This document shows, piece by piece, positions 7,833 through 16,498 of a DNA stretch of 32,763 nucleotides. The notes under the pieces are model-generated. The model had not been told where the DNA came from, did not search any database, and worked only from the letters and a program-made list of their open reading frames with translations. The translations under genes were made by a program, and so were the position numbers. Location of the stretch: the NCBI GenBank assembly GCA_012728855.1, contig JAAYEH010000269.1, forward strand, positions 1 to 32,763, read 5' to 3'. Positions within the stretch are counted from its first letter, which is position 1. Every line of letters starts with the position of its first letter. The stretch comes from Rhodopirellula sp. Lineage in GTDB: Bacteria > Planctomycetota > Planctomycetia > Pirellulales > Thermoguttaceae.

Positions 7833-8549
7833 ATGAAGGGTGGCAGATGGATTGTCGGTTGGATGGCCGGAGCCGTGCTCAGCGTTGCCGGCTGCGGAAC
7901 CAGTGGTGACGGCAGCGCGACACAAGCGACAACCGCGTCGATTGCCGGAGGCGCCGGCAACGGGATGCAGGCAACTGCGGCAGGCGCCCCGATGCTGACG
8001 GCGGCCAGCGGTTTGCCGGCCGCAGCCAAGGCAAGCGATCCGGACCATCCGGTCGTGGTCATGGAAACGTCGATGGGGAACATCACCTTCACCCTCGACA
8101 AGCAGAAAGCGCCTTTGACGGTCGACAACTTTCTCTTCCACGTCAACGAGCGCTTCTACGATCAGACGATTTTTCACCAAGTGCTCAAAGACTATGTCGT
8201 CCTGGGGGGAACCTACTCGTCGGAGTTCGTCGAGAAGCAGGCGGATCGAACGATCCGCAACGAAGCCTTTACCGCGCCGAAGAACGTCCGCGGCACGATC
8301 GCGATGGCTCGGCAGCCCGACGTGATCGACAGCGCGACCAGCCAGTTCTTCATCAACGTGTCCGACAATCCGATGCTCGACCACAAGGGGGATGCGCCGG
8401 AGGAATACGGGTATTGCGTATTCGGCAAGGTGACCGAGGGCATGGAGGTAGTGGACCGGATCGCGGCAGTCGAAGTCCACGATCAGTCCAACCTGGAGAG
8501 GACGCCCGTAGCGCCGCTGGTCATCAAGTCGATCCGGCAATTGCGGTAG
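7833..8549 (+). CDS. Cyclophilin-type peptidyl-prolyl isomerase lipoprotein
   Basis: A 238-residue predicted lipoprotein. Residues 1-21 form a signal peptide with lipobox VAGC (C21), followed by a low-complexity Ala/Gly linker to about residue 70 and a cyclophilin domain from about 73 to the end. IFHQVL (113-118), SQFFIN (170-175) and YCVFGKV (194-200) match the family landmarks. The catalytic arginine of the usual FHRVI motif is Gln116, and the QGG motif reads LGG (124-126), so isomerase activity is doubtful; a chaperone or binding role is possible. AAGGAGG at 7818-7824 is well placed before ATG 7833. The protein is probably anchored at the outer face of a membrane. Confidence 0.88.
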   Translation: MKGGRWIVGWMAGAVLSVAGCGTSGDGSATQATTASIAGGAGNGMQATAAGAPMLTAASGLPAAAKASDPDHPVVVMETSMGNITFTLDKQKAPLTVDNFLFHVNERFYDQTIFHQVLKDYVVLGGTYSSEFVEKQADRTIRNEAFTAPKNVRGTIAMARQPDVIDSATSQFFINVSDNPMLDHKGDAPEEYGYCVFGKVTEGMEVVDRIAAVEVHDQSNLERTPVAPLVIKSIRQLR

Positions 8550-8619
8550 AACCGATCCACGAACCATTTCGCCGGGAGAAGTTCATTCCGCCCTTAGTGA
8601 ACCAAAGTCATTATGCGGC

Positions 8620-9825
8620 TCAGACCGGCAATCCCAAGAAACCCTCGTGCAAAAACACCGGTTCGTAGCCGTGCTCGGTGGCCCAGCGGATTGCCGTTTC
8701 GATCCGTTGGCGGTGGTCGGGTAGATAATTGGAATAGAACGGCCAGAAATACTGTTCGTGGGTCATCAGGTCGATGATCTCCGCCTGGTTGGGATCCCGG
8801 GCGATTTCGTCCAGTTGCGGCACGATGCGGTCCAGCGGAACCGTGTTGCAGACCATGTCGATGTTGGAGAAAACGATTCCACTGGGAAAATCCTTGAGCG
8901 CGTCGTGCCTGGAAAGATACTCGCTGCGCGTCGGATCCATGCGGTAGTTGACAACCCACTCGTCCCGCTGCTTCTGGAAATAGCCGCTCAAGACCTTCAC
9001 CCCGTGCTCGGCCAACGGCTTCCACGCCGAGGGCCGCACGACGCCCCAGTGGACGATCGTGGTCGGCGAGTAGGTCGCCTCGCCGGCGAAACGGTTGATT
9101 TGCTCCCGGATCTTCTCGAAGTCAGCGATGACTTGCTCGGGCGGGGCGTCGAAGTAGGGCCGCGGCGGATCGTTGGCGTGGGCGTGGAAGGCCAGCTTGA
9201 GCCAATCGGCGTTGTCTCGCCACTCGCCGCGGTAACGGTCGGGGAATTTGGTCAGATCGAACTCGTCGGCCGTGGTCCAGTAGATGTTCAGTACGAACTT
9301 CGCGCCGTACTTCTTGTGCAGATCGCGATACATGGCCAGATAGAAGCAGTCGAAGAGCGAGTCGTATTGCTTCTGCCAGATGTCCCGCAGGAAGAAGCTG
9401 TTGTCGTCGACGGCGAATCGGTAGCGCGGCCGTGAGTTGCGGTCCCAGACGACCCGAATCGCCTCCCGCGGACCGGCCGTGTCGCCAACCGTCGCCACGA
9501 TGTCCGTCTCCCGATCCCGCAGCACGATCTCGGCTTCAAACTCCGCGCCGTTGCGAACCGCCGCGACACTGCCGCCGCGGCCCTCGCCGATCGCTTCGAC
9601 CCGCACCGGCCGATCGGCCGGCGCAGCGCCGACGACACGGATCTTCAGTCCGCCGTCGACCGCCCGGCCGTGATGCCGGTTGAGCACCGCTCCGTGGACC
9701 GGTTCGACAATGCGGAGACTGCCGGGATCGTCGGCGCCGCCGGCCGGATAGCCGACGGCGAGGGTTCCGGCGGTTGCAGCAGATGCTTGTAGAAAGCGAC
9801 GACGCGTGATCGGTTGAGCGAACAT
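8620..9825 (-). CDS. Tat-exported hypothetical protein, possibly related to polysaccharide deacetylases
   Basis: A 401-residue protein. It opens with a twin-arginine signal (TRRRFLQ, then a hydrophobic stretch and an Ala-rich end), so it should be folded before export. About 100 residues of beta-rich sequence follow, then a larger domain starting near YRFAVDDNSFF. That domain has an HAH motif (in FHAHAND) and a later conserved-looking 'VHWGVVRPSAW' segment. This resembles the (beta/alpha)-barrel folds of polysaccharide deacetylases, but the match is weak. ATG 9825 is preferred over an upstream ATG at 9894 because it places the Tat signal at the N-terminus and has AAAGGAA about 10 bases upstream. 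It lies 124 bp downstream of the ceramidase-like gene on the same strand. Confidence 0.75.
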   Translation of the reverse strand: MFAQPITRRRFLQASAATAGTLAVGYPAGGADDPGSLRIVEPVHGAVLNRHHGRAVDGGLKIRVVGAAPADRPVRVEAIGEGRGGSVAAVRNGAEFEAEIVLRDRETDIVATVGDTAGPREAIRVVWDRNSRPRYRFAVDDNSFFLRDIWQKQYDSLFDCFYLAMYRDLHKKYGAKFVLNIYWTTADEFDLTKFPDRYRGEWRDNADWLKLAFHAHANDPPRPYFDAPPEQVIADFEKIREQINRFAGEATYSPTTIVHWGVVRPSAWKPLAEHGVKVLSGYFQKQRDEWVVNYRMDPTRSEYLSRHDALKDFPSGIVFSNIDMVCNTVPLDRIVPQLDEIARDPNQAEIIDLMTHEQYFWPFYSNYLPDHRQRIETAIRWATEHGYEPVFLHEGFLGLPV

Positions 9826-9949
9826 CCGACGAGTTCCTTTCAGTTGTTGTAGCACGGATGGCAAAGCCGGGACACGGATGAAGGAAGGACGCACAGCGGC
9901 TGATCCCCAATGCGACCGTTGTTTCTGGAGCGATGCTAAGCGGCGGCGT

Positions 9950-11329
9950 TCAATTCGTCTCCGTCTTCTTCACCAGTTCATGGACCTTCTCGACGACGAG
10001 TTCTTCGACCGGCTTCGCCAGCGGGCCGGGGAACGTTGTGTAACGCATCGCTCCGCCCCCTTCGTATCCGCCCTCCTCAATCACCCGCAGCGATGGCAGA
10101 TAGCCGAAAACGTCGTTGGAGTAGCCGGCGACCCACACGGCCGGACCGGCCAGTTCCGACTTCAGTCGCAACGAGTAATCGACCACCACCTCGCCGGGCA
10201 GCGCCACCAACAGCAGGTCGTCGCCGAACCGCACGACCTGGACCGGTACCGGATAGGTCGTGCGGATTTCGCCCGTCTTCTTCAACTCGTCGAGCAGTGC
10301 CTCGGCGTGTTGGCGTTCCCACTTGTCTTTCGATTGGGCCTCCTTTTCGAGCTGTTCGCGGCCCGGCGGCGGCGCGAACGTGAGAACCACGTCCTCCAAC
10401 GCCGCCCGCAACGGCCCTCGCACCGCGCGAGCGTTGGTCTGTAGGGCGGTTTCCACGCCGTTGGCAAGGGCCCGGCCGTGTTGTTTGCAGAGTTCGAGTT
10501 CGCCGCGCGGATAGGGGTTCTGGTCGCCGCCGCAGCCGGCCATGAAGAGGGCCGTGACGCCAGGATGGGCTTCTTCCAGATAACGCTTGGCAAAGCCGGA
10601 ATAGTCACCGCAGAACTGGTAGAAGCCCAACGTAGTCGAGTGGCAGGCGTAGCCGAACAGTACCGCTTTCAGCGCGTTCTTCGTGTCTTTGACCATCAAC
10701 ACCGGAACCTGGTGATCGACCGGGCCGTCCGGATACGGGAAGTTTCGAAAACCGCTGTCGGTGGGCGTTCGCCGGTTCATGGCGAAGCCGGCGCGGCCGA
10801 AACTGTAACTCAGCGCGGCTGGGGCAAGACTGTCCAACGCCCGGCCGGCGACGTCGACCAACTGCTGCCGCAGGCTGTCGAGGAATTGCCGGGCCTTTTC
10901 GGCCTGTTCCTTGGGCATGTAGGTCGTGTTGGCGCGAACCACGGGTCCGCAATGGGTGTGCGATGCATTGACCAGCAGCGATTGCGGCGAAAGTTGGTGT
11001 TTGGCCGCCAGTTCTTTCTCCAGCCAATCGCGAAGATCCCCGGGAATGCCGATCAGATCGAGGTTGAGAATCACCAGGCGCTCGCCGCGGTCATCCTCCA
11101 GCGCCAAGGCGGTCGCGTTGAGATCGTGGACCGCTCCTTCCGACGGTTTGTTTCGGGAGGCATAACCGGCCATCCACATTGGCTGCTGCGGCGTGATGAC
11201 AATCGTAGCCGTGCCGGCTTTCCAGGCCGCCGCGGGCGATTCCGCATCGGCGGCAAAAGTACCAAACGACGGTGCCGCGCTGAGCAGCGCAGCCAAACCA
11301 CACACTCGGACAATCATTCGGCCGGACAT
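9950..11329 (-). CDS. Neutral/alkaline ceramidase-like exported hydrolase
   Basis: A 459-residue protein with a signal peptide (about residues 1-27, ending FAADA). It matches the N-terminal catalytic domain of neutral/alkaline non-lysosomal ceramidases, zinc-dependent amidases that split ceramide into sphingosine and fatty acid. Supporting signs are an N-terminal 'GYASRNKPSEGAVHDL' stretch, the putative zinc-binding NASHTHCGP motif, GYACHSTTLG, and GCGGDQNPYP in place of the family's GD.xPN motif. Planctomycetes carry many such proteins whose substrates are unknown, so ceramide hydrolysis is only a family-level guess. GAGGAGAT lies about 8 bases before ATG 11329. It may share a transcript with the Tat-exported protein downstream. 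Confidence 0.85.
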   Translation of the reverse strand: MSGRMIVRVCGLAALLSAAPSFGTFAADAESPAAAWKAGTATIVITPQQPMWMAGYASRNKPSEGAVHDLNATALALEDDRGERLVILNLDLIGIPGDLRDWLEKELAAKHQLSPQSLLVNASHTHCGPVVRANTTYMPKEQAEKARQFLDSLRQQLVDVAGRALDSLAPAALSYSFGRAGFAMNRRTPTDSGFRNFPYPDGPVDHQVPVLMVKDTKNALKAVLFGYACHSTTLGFYQFCGDYSGFAKRYLEEAHPGVTALFMAGCGGDQNPYPRGELELCKQHGRALANGVETALQTNARAVRGPLRAALEDVVLTFAPPPGREQLEKEAQSKDKWERQHAEALLDELKKTGEIRTTYPVPVQVVRFGDDLLLVALPGEVVVDYSLRLKSELAGPAVWVAGYSNDVFGYLPSLRVIEEGGYEGGGAMRYTTFPGPLAKPVEELVVEKVHELVKKTETN

Positions 11330-11546
11330 GGCAGATATCTCCTCACGATAAGATAGTACACTCTCTCGGCGGGCGGCAAAACCGGGTTACCCCTCAGCAG
11401 CCCGGGTGCTCGAGCAAAGTCTGCCGTTCGCCGCCATCTTTCGTATGGTAGCAGCCGGGCCGCTGGGAAGCGACAGGGAGGCCTCTTACAACGGCGGAAT
11501 CAGAGAGGCGATCTCCATGATGAACGAAGAGACGGCTCAAATTGCC

Positions 11547-12281
11547 TCAATCGCGAAACGGCCAATCGCTCGCCAGCGCCGCGCGCTGGAATTTCGTCAG
11601 ACGCCGGATGCCGGCGCGGGCCAAGGCGAGCATCTCCTGGAGTTGAGCGTCGTCAAACGTGGATTCTTCGCCCGTCCCTTGGATCTCGATGAATTGGCCG
11701 CCGCCGGTCATCACCACATTCATATCGACTCTGGCGGCGAAGTCCTCCCGGTAGTCCAGGTCGAGGATCGGGCTTTCCTCGAACAGCCCGACGCTGACGG
11801 CGGCCAGGCTGTCGCGCAACGGATACTTTGAGGGGTCGGGCAGATCGGCGCGAATCGACGCAATGGCATCCACCATCGCCACCATCGCCCCCGTGATGCT
11901 GAGGGTGCGGGTGCCGCCATCGGCCTTGAGGACATCGCAATCCAGCGTGATCGTGCGAGGCCCCAGCGCCGCCAGGTCCGTGGCCGCGCGGAAGCTGCGA
12001 CCGATCAACCGTTGAATCTCGCTACCGCGACCGTCCGCCCGCGCACCGCGATCCCGCTGCTTGCGGGGCCTGGTGCTGCCGGGGAGCATGCTGTATTCGG
12101 CCGTGACCCAACCGCGGTCGCCCGCCGTCATCCAGGGCGGAACGGCGGTGTCCACACTGGCGGTGCATAATACGGCCGTGCCGCCCGCCTCGATGAGCAC
12201 ACTCCCGGGGGCAGCGCCGGTGAAACGACGCTGAATCCGCAAGGGGCGGAGTTCATCCGCGGCGCGTCGGTCGGATCGCAT
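11547..12281 (-). CDS. rph: Ribonuclease PH
   Basis: A 244-residue cytoplasmic 3'-5' phosphorolytic exoribonuclease that trims the 3' ends of pre-tRNAs. Family hallmarks are the N-terminal [14 protein letters not shown] segment, [14 protein letters not shown], the basic [11 protein letters not shown] stretch that binds RNA and phosphate, [16 protein letters not shown] and GTGEESTF. Length is normal for the family, which forms hexamers. It starts at ATG 12281, 58 bases downstream of argF, and may be read from the same transcript. Confidence 0.96.
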   Translation of the reverse strand: MRSDRRAADELRPLRIQRRFTGAAPGSVLIEAGGTAVLCTASVDTAVPPWMTAGDRGWVTAEYSMLPGSTRPRKQRDRGARADGRGSEIQRLIGRSFRAATDLAALGPRTITLDCDVLKADGGTRTLSITGAMVAMVDAIASIRADLPDPSKYPLRDSLAAVSVGLFEESPILDLDYREDFAARVDMNVVMTGGGQFIEIQGTGEESTFDDAQLQEMLALARAGIRRLTKFQRAALASDWPFRD

Positions 12282-12339
12282 GACGACTACCTTCTACCTT
12301 CCCTCGTCACTTCCATGACGGCTGTTTTCTCGTCGATCC

Positions 12340-13257
12340 TTACGCTTGGGCCCCCAGCAACCAGGCCAGAATTCCCTTCTGGACATGCATGCGGTTGCCG
12401 GCCTGCTGCACGGCGACGCTCTGCGGTCCGTCCATCACCTCGTCGGTTACCTCCTCGCCGCGGTGCGCGGGGAGGCAGTGCATGAAAAGGGTTTCCTGTT
12501 GGGCATGAGCCATCAGTTGTGCATTGACCTGGTAGCCGGCGAAATCGCGGCGTCGCTTTTCCGCTTCCGCTTCCTGGCCCATGCTCGTCCAGACATCGGT
12601 GTAGACGGCGACGGCATCGCGAACCGCCGCTTTCGGGTCGTCGGTTACCGTCAGTTCCAGATCCGGCACGATTTCGTTCAGGCGCGTCATGAAGGGGGCG
12701 TCGAAACGGTAGCCCTTCGGAGTGGCCATCACCATCTTCATGCCGACTTTGCCGCAGCCGATGGCCAGGCTGCAAGCGACATTGTTGCCGTCGCCGATCC
12801 AGGCGAGCGTGCGGCCTCGCAATGTGCCGGCCAATTCCCGAATGGTGAACAAGTCGGCCATGGCCTGGCAGGGATGGGCGCGATCAGTCAAGCCGTTGAT
12901 CACCGGGCGAGTGCTGTACTTGGCCAGTTCCTCCACCGTGGTGTGGCGGTTCGCCCGCACCACGAGCACGTCGACGTACTCGCTGAGCACGCGGGCGAAA
13001 TCCGCCAGACTCTCGCGTCGGCCGAAGCCGACGTCGTTTCCGAGAAAGAGAGAACTGCCGCCCAAATGCGCCATCCCCGTTTCGAAACTCACCCGCGTCC
13101 GCAGCGAAGGCTTTTCGAAGATCAACGCCATCACGCGTCCGGGAAGGAGCGGTTCTCGCAGTCCTTGCTCGCACTTCGATTTCAGGTCTTCGCTGATGGA
13201 GAAGACCCGCTCGATTTCGGCGGGCGAGAGTTCTTCAAGCGTGAGGAGGTGTCGCAT
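12340..13257 (-). CDS. argF: Ornithine carbamoyltransferase
   Basis: A 305-residue enzyme that makes citrulline from ornithine and carbamoyl phosphate in arginine synthesis. The carbamoyl-phosphate site SxRTR is SLRTR at 51-55, where the usual Thr is Leu. HPCQAMADL and HCLPAHRGEEV match the two other signatures and identify ornithine rather than aspartate as substrate. It starts at ATG 13257, 36 bases after argD ends. Length is typical. Confidence 0.96.
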   Translation of the reverse strand: MRHLLTLEELSPAEIERVFSISEDLKSKCEQGLREPLLPGRVMALIFEKPSLRTRVSFETGMAHLGGSSLFLGNDVGFGRRESLADFARVLSEYVDVLVVRANRHTTVEELAKYSTRPVINGLTDRAHPCQAMADLFTIRELAGTLRGRTLAWIGDGNNVACSLAIGCGKVGMKMVMATPKGYRFDAPFMTRLNEIVPDLELTVTDDPKAAVRDAVAVYTDVWTSMGQEAEAEKRRRDFAGYQVNAQLMAHAQQETLFMHCLPAHRGEEVTDEVMDGPQSVAVQQAGNRMHVQKGILAWLLGAQA

Positions 13258-13293
13258 GGTGGCATCCTATTCGGGCAAGAACCATCGCGGGTG

Positions 13294-14478
13294 TCAGCCG
13301 ATCTGCTTCTGGAGCACTTCGGCCAGGATGTCGCAGCCCTCGTGGGCCTGCTGTTCGGTGAGGGTCATAGCGGGCAGCAATCGAATGACGTTGCCGTGGG
13401 TGCAGTTGATCAACAGATTCCGCTCCAAACATGCTCCAACGGCCGGTGCCCCTTCGATCGCCAATTCGACGCCGATCATCAGTCCGACCACGCGGACTTC
13501 GCGGATAATGTCGCAGGTCTGTTGGAGTTCGACCAGACGCGAGCGGAACAACTCTCCGAGGCCGCGGGCTTTCGCCAGCAAACCTTCGTTCTCGATCATC
13601 TCGATGGTGGCGATGCCGGCACGGGCGGCGATCGGATTGCCGCCGAACGTGGCGGCATGCATGCCCCGGCGGAGACTGGGGGCGATTTCCGGCGTCGTCA
13701 GCATGGCCGCGCCCGCTACACCGCCGCAGATCGCCTTGGCCAAAGTCATCACATCGGGCGTGACTCCAAAATGCTGATAGGCGAACCAATCGCCCGTCCG
13801 TCCGCAGCCTGTTTGAACCTCGTCGAAGACCAGCAGCAATTCGTGGTCATCGGCCAATTGCCGCAAACCGGCCAGGAAACCGTCGGGCGGAATCCGGATG
13901 CCGCCCTCTCCCTGTACGGGCTCGATCATGATCCCGGCCGTTTGCTCGTCGATAAGCCGAGCGACGGCGTCGAGATCTCCGTAAGGGGCATAGACGAAGC
14001 CGGCCATCAACGGCCCCAGCCCCTCGTGATACTTCGGCTGCGCCGTGGCCGTGGTGGAACCGAGCGTGCGGCCGTGGAATCCACCCTCGAAAGTGATGAT
14101 CTTGTAGCGGTGTTTCGGCGTGTGCAGTCGCACGAGCTTGATCGCGGCCTCGTTGGCCTCGGTGCCGGAATTGCAAAAGAACGCCTTCCCGCCAAAACTC
14201 CGCTCGCTCAGCGCCTTCGCCCACAGTCCTTGCGCGTCGGTGTACCAGGTGTTGGGGACATGGATCAAGCGGGTAATCTGGTCTTGTACTGCTGCAACGA
14301 CCGGCGCGGGGCAGTGGCCCAGGAGGTTGCAGCCCCAGCCGGGGAACAGATCCAGGTAACGATTGCCGTCGCTGTCCCATACATACGATCCCTCGCCGCG
14401 GACCAGGGCAACGGGAAACCGCGTATAGTTCGGGATAACGTACTTCTCAAAAAGCCCGACCGTTTCCTGGGAATTCAT
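13294..14478 (-). CDS. argD: Acetylornithine aminotransferase
   Basis: A 394-residue PLP-dependent class III aminotransferase that converts N-acetylglutamate semialdehyde to N-acetylornithine. [15 protein letters not shown] binds the cofactor phosphate, [12 protein letters not shown] and EPVQGEGG are family motifs, [11 protein letters not shown] holds the PLP-contacting Asp, and the Schiff-base lysine is in [11 protein letters not shown] 14478 is chosen over TTG 14496, six codons upstream; neither has a strong ribosome binding site. It lies between argB and argF on the same strand, but about 400 bp of tandem repeats separate it from argB, which suggests its own promoter or a long leader. Confidence 0.95.
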   Translation of the reverse strand: MNSQETVGLFEKYVIPNYTRFPVALVRGEGSYVWDSDGNRYLDLFPGWGCNLLGHCPAPVVAAVQDQITRLIHVPNTWYTDAQGLWAKALSERSFGGKAFFCNSGTEANEAAIKLVRLHTPKHRYKIITFEGGFHGRTLGSTTATAQPKYHEGLGPLMAGFVYAPYGDLDAVARLIDEQTAGIMIEPVQGEGGIRIPPDGFLAGLRQLADDHELLLVFDEVQTGCGRTGDWFAYQHFGVTPDVMTLAKAICGGVAGAAMLTTPEIAPSLRRGMHAATFGGNPIAARAGIATIEMIENEGLLAKARGLGELFRSRLVELQQTCDIIREVRVVGLMIGVELAIEGAPAVGACLERNLLINCTHGNVIRLLPAMTLTEQQAHEGCDILAEVLQKQIG

Positions 14479-14500
14479 GGCATCAATCTCGGCCAACGTG

Positions 14501-14668
14501 ACTTAGGACTTAGAACTTAGGGCTTAGAACTTAGGGCTTAGAACTTAGGGCTTAGAACTTAGGACTTAGAACTTAGGACTTAGGGCTTAGGACTTAGGGC
14601 TTAGGGCTTAGGACTTAGGGCTTAGAACTTAGGGCTTAGAACTTAGGGCTTAGAACTTAGGGCTTAGG
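14501..14668. repeat. Heptamer tandem array, 24 units of RCTTAGR
   Basis: Twenty-four uninterrupted 7-base units, each acttagg, acttaga, gcttaga or gcttagg, followed by a degenerate acttcga. Only the first and last bases of the unit vary, both purine for purine. On the minus strand the unit reads like CCTAAGY. The array begins about 22 bases upstream of the argD start codon. No unit carries a stop-free frame of note and there are no spacers, so this is a minisatellite and not a CRISPR. Confidence 0.97.
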
Positions 14669-14772
14669 ACTTCGAGCTTTATTCGCGATTCTTGCGCGGC
14701 GGCCCTGCTGCCTGTCCTGTGGGTGTCACCAATTCGTGCAGCTATTCCCGTACGGAAAAGACGGGCCGTTTC

Positions 14773-14836
14773 CTCCAACACTCCAACACTCCAACACTCC
14801 AACACTCCAACACTCCAACACTCCAACACTCCAACC
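14773..14836. repeat. Octamer tandem array, about 8 units of ctccaaca
   Basis: Seven exact 8-base units and an eighth differing only at its last base. It lies about 40 bases downstream of the argB stop on the minus strand. The period is not a multiple of three, so three units form a 24-base cycle when read as protein; apparent reading frames through it are low-complexity artefacts. Confidence 0.97.
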
Positions 14837-14876
14837 ACCGTTTGCCGCGTTCCGCGCCAGGGCTTGTACGGGAGGG

Positions 14877-15800
14877 CTAGGCCCCGAGTTCCACGCACTC
14901 CTGACTTGTTTCGTGAGCGATTTCCGTTCCCACGCCCCGGCTCGTATACACTTCCAGCAGGAGCGAGTGCCGCAGCCGACCGTCGATGATGTGGACTTTG
15001 CGAACTCCCTTTTTGAGGATTTCGAGGCAGGCTTCGATCTTCGGGATCATGCCGGAATCGATCGCTCCGTTGCGGATCATTTCTCTCGCTTCGCGATCGG
15101 AGAGCGAGTGCAACAGCGATTCGGGATTGTCCTTCTGCCGGCGGACGCCGTTGACATCGCTGAGAAAAACGAGCTTTTCCGCCTGCAGGGCCTCGGCAAC
15201 GGCCATGGCTGCCGTGTCGGCGTTGACGTTGAGCTTGCCACCTTCGGCCGTGGCGCACATCGACGGAATGACCGGCACGAAGCCGTCGCGACAAAGCCGT
15301 CGAACGGCGTCGCGATCGACGGAAGTCACCTTCCCGACGTGCCCCAAGTCGACCGGCTCACCCTGGCTGTTGCTGAGGTGGAGCCGCTCTCCCGTCAGCA
15401 CGTTCATTGTTCGGAAATTCAGAGCGCGAGCGCGTCCGCCGAGCAGGTCGATTTGCTCGGCCAGTCGCTCGTTGATCTCGCCGGCCAGCACGCGCTCAAC
15501 AATCTCCAACGCTGCTTCGTCGGTGTAACGGCGTCCCTCGACGAACCTTGCCTGCAACCCGGCCGCCTGCATCGCCCGGCTGATGGCGGCGCCGCCGCCG
15601 TGGACGATCACCGGCTGCATCCCGACCGTCTCCATGAAGACGACGTCCAGCAGCAAGTGGACCATCGCCCGCGAATCTTCCATCACACTTCCGCCGAGCT
15701 TGATCACCGTGATCTTGCCGCGGAATTGCCGTATCCACTGGAGGGCTTCAATCAGGACGTCGGCCTTTTGGATTGCTTCTTCCAACCGGTCTTCTCCCAC
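14877..15800 (-). CDS. argB: Acetylglutamate kinase
   Basis: A 307-residue cytoplasmic kinase that phosphorylates N-acetylglutamate, the second and often feedback-controlled step of arginine synthesis. [11 protein letters not shown] gives the catalytic lysine and phosphate loop, VIVHGGG the second glycine loop, LNVNADTAA the nucleotide/substrate segment, and [11 protein letters not shown] the C-terminal catalytic region. The N-terminal helix ([17 protein letters not shown]) is of the kind found in arginine-sensitive hexameric forms, so arginine inhibition is plausible. The frame begins at GTG 15800; TTG 15785, with GGAGAAGA upstream, is an alternative start. No argC or argJ is nearby. Confidence 0.95.
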   Translation of the reverse strand: MGEDRLEEAIQKADVLIEALQWIRQFRGKITVIKLGGSVMEDSRAMVHLLLDVVFMETVGMQPVIVHGGGAAISRAMQAAGLQARFVEGRRYTDEAALEIVERVLAGEINERLAEQIDLLGGRARALNFRTMNVLTGERLHLSNSQGEPVDLGHVGKVTSVDRDAVRRLCRDGFVPVIPSMCATAEGGKLNVNADTAAMAVAEALQAEKLVFLSDVNGVRRQKDNPESLLHSLSDREAREMIRNGAIDSGMIPKIEACLEILKKGVRKVHIIDGRLRHSLLLEVYTSRGVGTEIAHETSQECVELGA

Positions 15801-15923
15801 GTGCTGTGGAGGTCGATGTTTCAGGAAAAGCCAGTCCCCCGGCCGGCAATGCCTTGCGCCGGGGAAACCCCTTATCGTACCTTCCGCGCATTTCCTGTCA
15901 ACGACGTTCGCCGCATCCGGCCC

Positions 15924-15952
15924 TTGCCACGCGAATGTCGGGCAACTAGAAT
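15924..15952 (+). promoter_or_regulatory. Candidate sigma-70 promoter for the lipoprotein/DUF1559 pair
   Basis: TTGCCA at 15924-15929 and TAGAAT at 15947-15952 are 17 bases apart, in the divergent gap between argB and the lipoprotein gene, about 90 bases before the GTG start. Confidence 0.45.
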
Positions 15953-16039
15953 GCCACTATTGAGGGGATTCTGTGATTTGGCGGCAGCTTGGCTTCCCGT
16001 GCCGTTTGATGGCCGCTGCGCCCGGGAGGAGGTACAATC

Positions 16040-16498
16040 GTGGGGAGGAGCCGGAATGAGCAAGTCGTGGCGATCCTGTCGACGGCGGTTCTGTTTTTCG
16101 GCGGATGCTCACCTTCCACGGCGCGGCGACCGCTTTACGGCCGCGTCGAGATCGATGGCCAGGCCATTACGCACGGCTCTATCAGCCTGTTGCCGGCGAA
16201 AGGCAACTCGGGGCCGGCCGCAAATACGACGATCATCGACGGAGAGTACGCTTTCACGAACGAAAACGGTCCCCACAGCGGTCCGCATCGAGTAATCATC
16301 GATGTGGATACACTGCCCGGCAATCAGCCGTCCGAGGAGATGAAAGCCAGCCAGGATTTGAAGTCGGTGCAACCGCCTGCCGCGCGATCCGGTCGATCTG
16401 CTCCGCGGGAACCACCGACAGCAAAGCGCCATTGGGAGTTTGAATACGTGGTGCCAAGAGATGACCCGTCGCAAAAAGACTTCGACCTTGAGCAATAA
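16040..16498 (+). CDS. Small lipoprotein of planctomycete type
   Basis: A 152-residue predicted lipoprotein. An N-terminal hydrophobic segment ends in FGGC (C23). The rest has the pattern of the small carboxypeptidase-regulatory-like proteins common in planctomycetes: 'LYGRVEIDGQAITHGSISLLP' then short strands ending in 'GPHRVIIDVDTL'. The C-terminal 50 residues are charged and proline-rich. The start is GTG 16040, with GGGAGGAGG 7 bases upstream; the ATG at 16056 is in another frame and gives no signal peptide. It overlaps the start of the DUF1559 gene. The two are commonly neighbours in this phylum, but the function is unknown. Confidence 0.75.
   Translation: MGRSRNEQVVAILSTAVLFFGGCSPSTARRPLYGRVEIDGQAITHGSISLLPAKGNSGPAANTTIIDGEYAFTNENGPHSGPHRVIIDVDTLPGNQPSEEMKASQDLKSVQPPAARSGRSAPREPPTAKRHWEFEYVVPRDDPSQKDFDLEQ

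Larger units (their letters stand above)
14479..14876. other. Intergenic region between argB and argD
   Basis: No gene is seen. The gap is filled by the heptamer array (14501-14668), about 100 bases of unique sequence that includes the palindrome TTCCCGTACGGAA near 14746, and the octamer array (14773-14836). I see no convincing promoter for argD here. Confidence 0.7.

Noticed and set aside
12346..14520. A 724-codon open frame on the plus strand
   Set aside because: It is antisense to argF and argD, whose products are clearly recognised, and its translation is low in structure and rich in His, Gln and Asp, as expected from the reverse of GC-rich genes.
14501..14836. Possible CRISPR
   Set aside because: The repeats are 7 and 8 bases, head to tail with no spacers, and there are no cas genes.
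14736..16295. A 519-codon open frame on the plus strand
   Set aside because: It crosses the octamer array, lies antisense to argB and then overlaps the lipoprotein gene in another frame.
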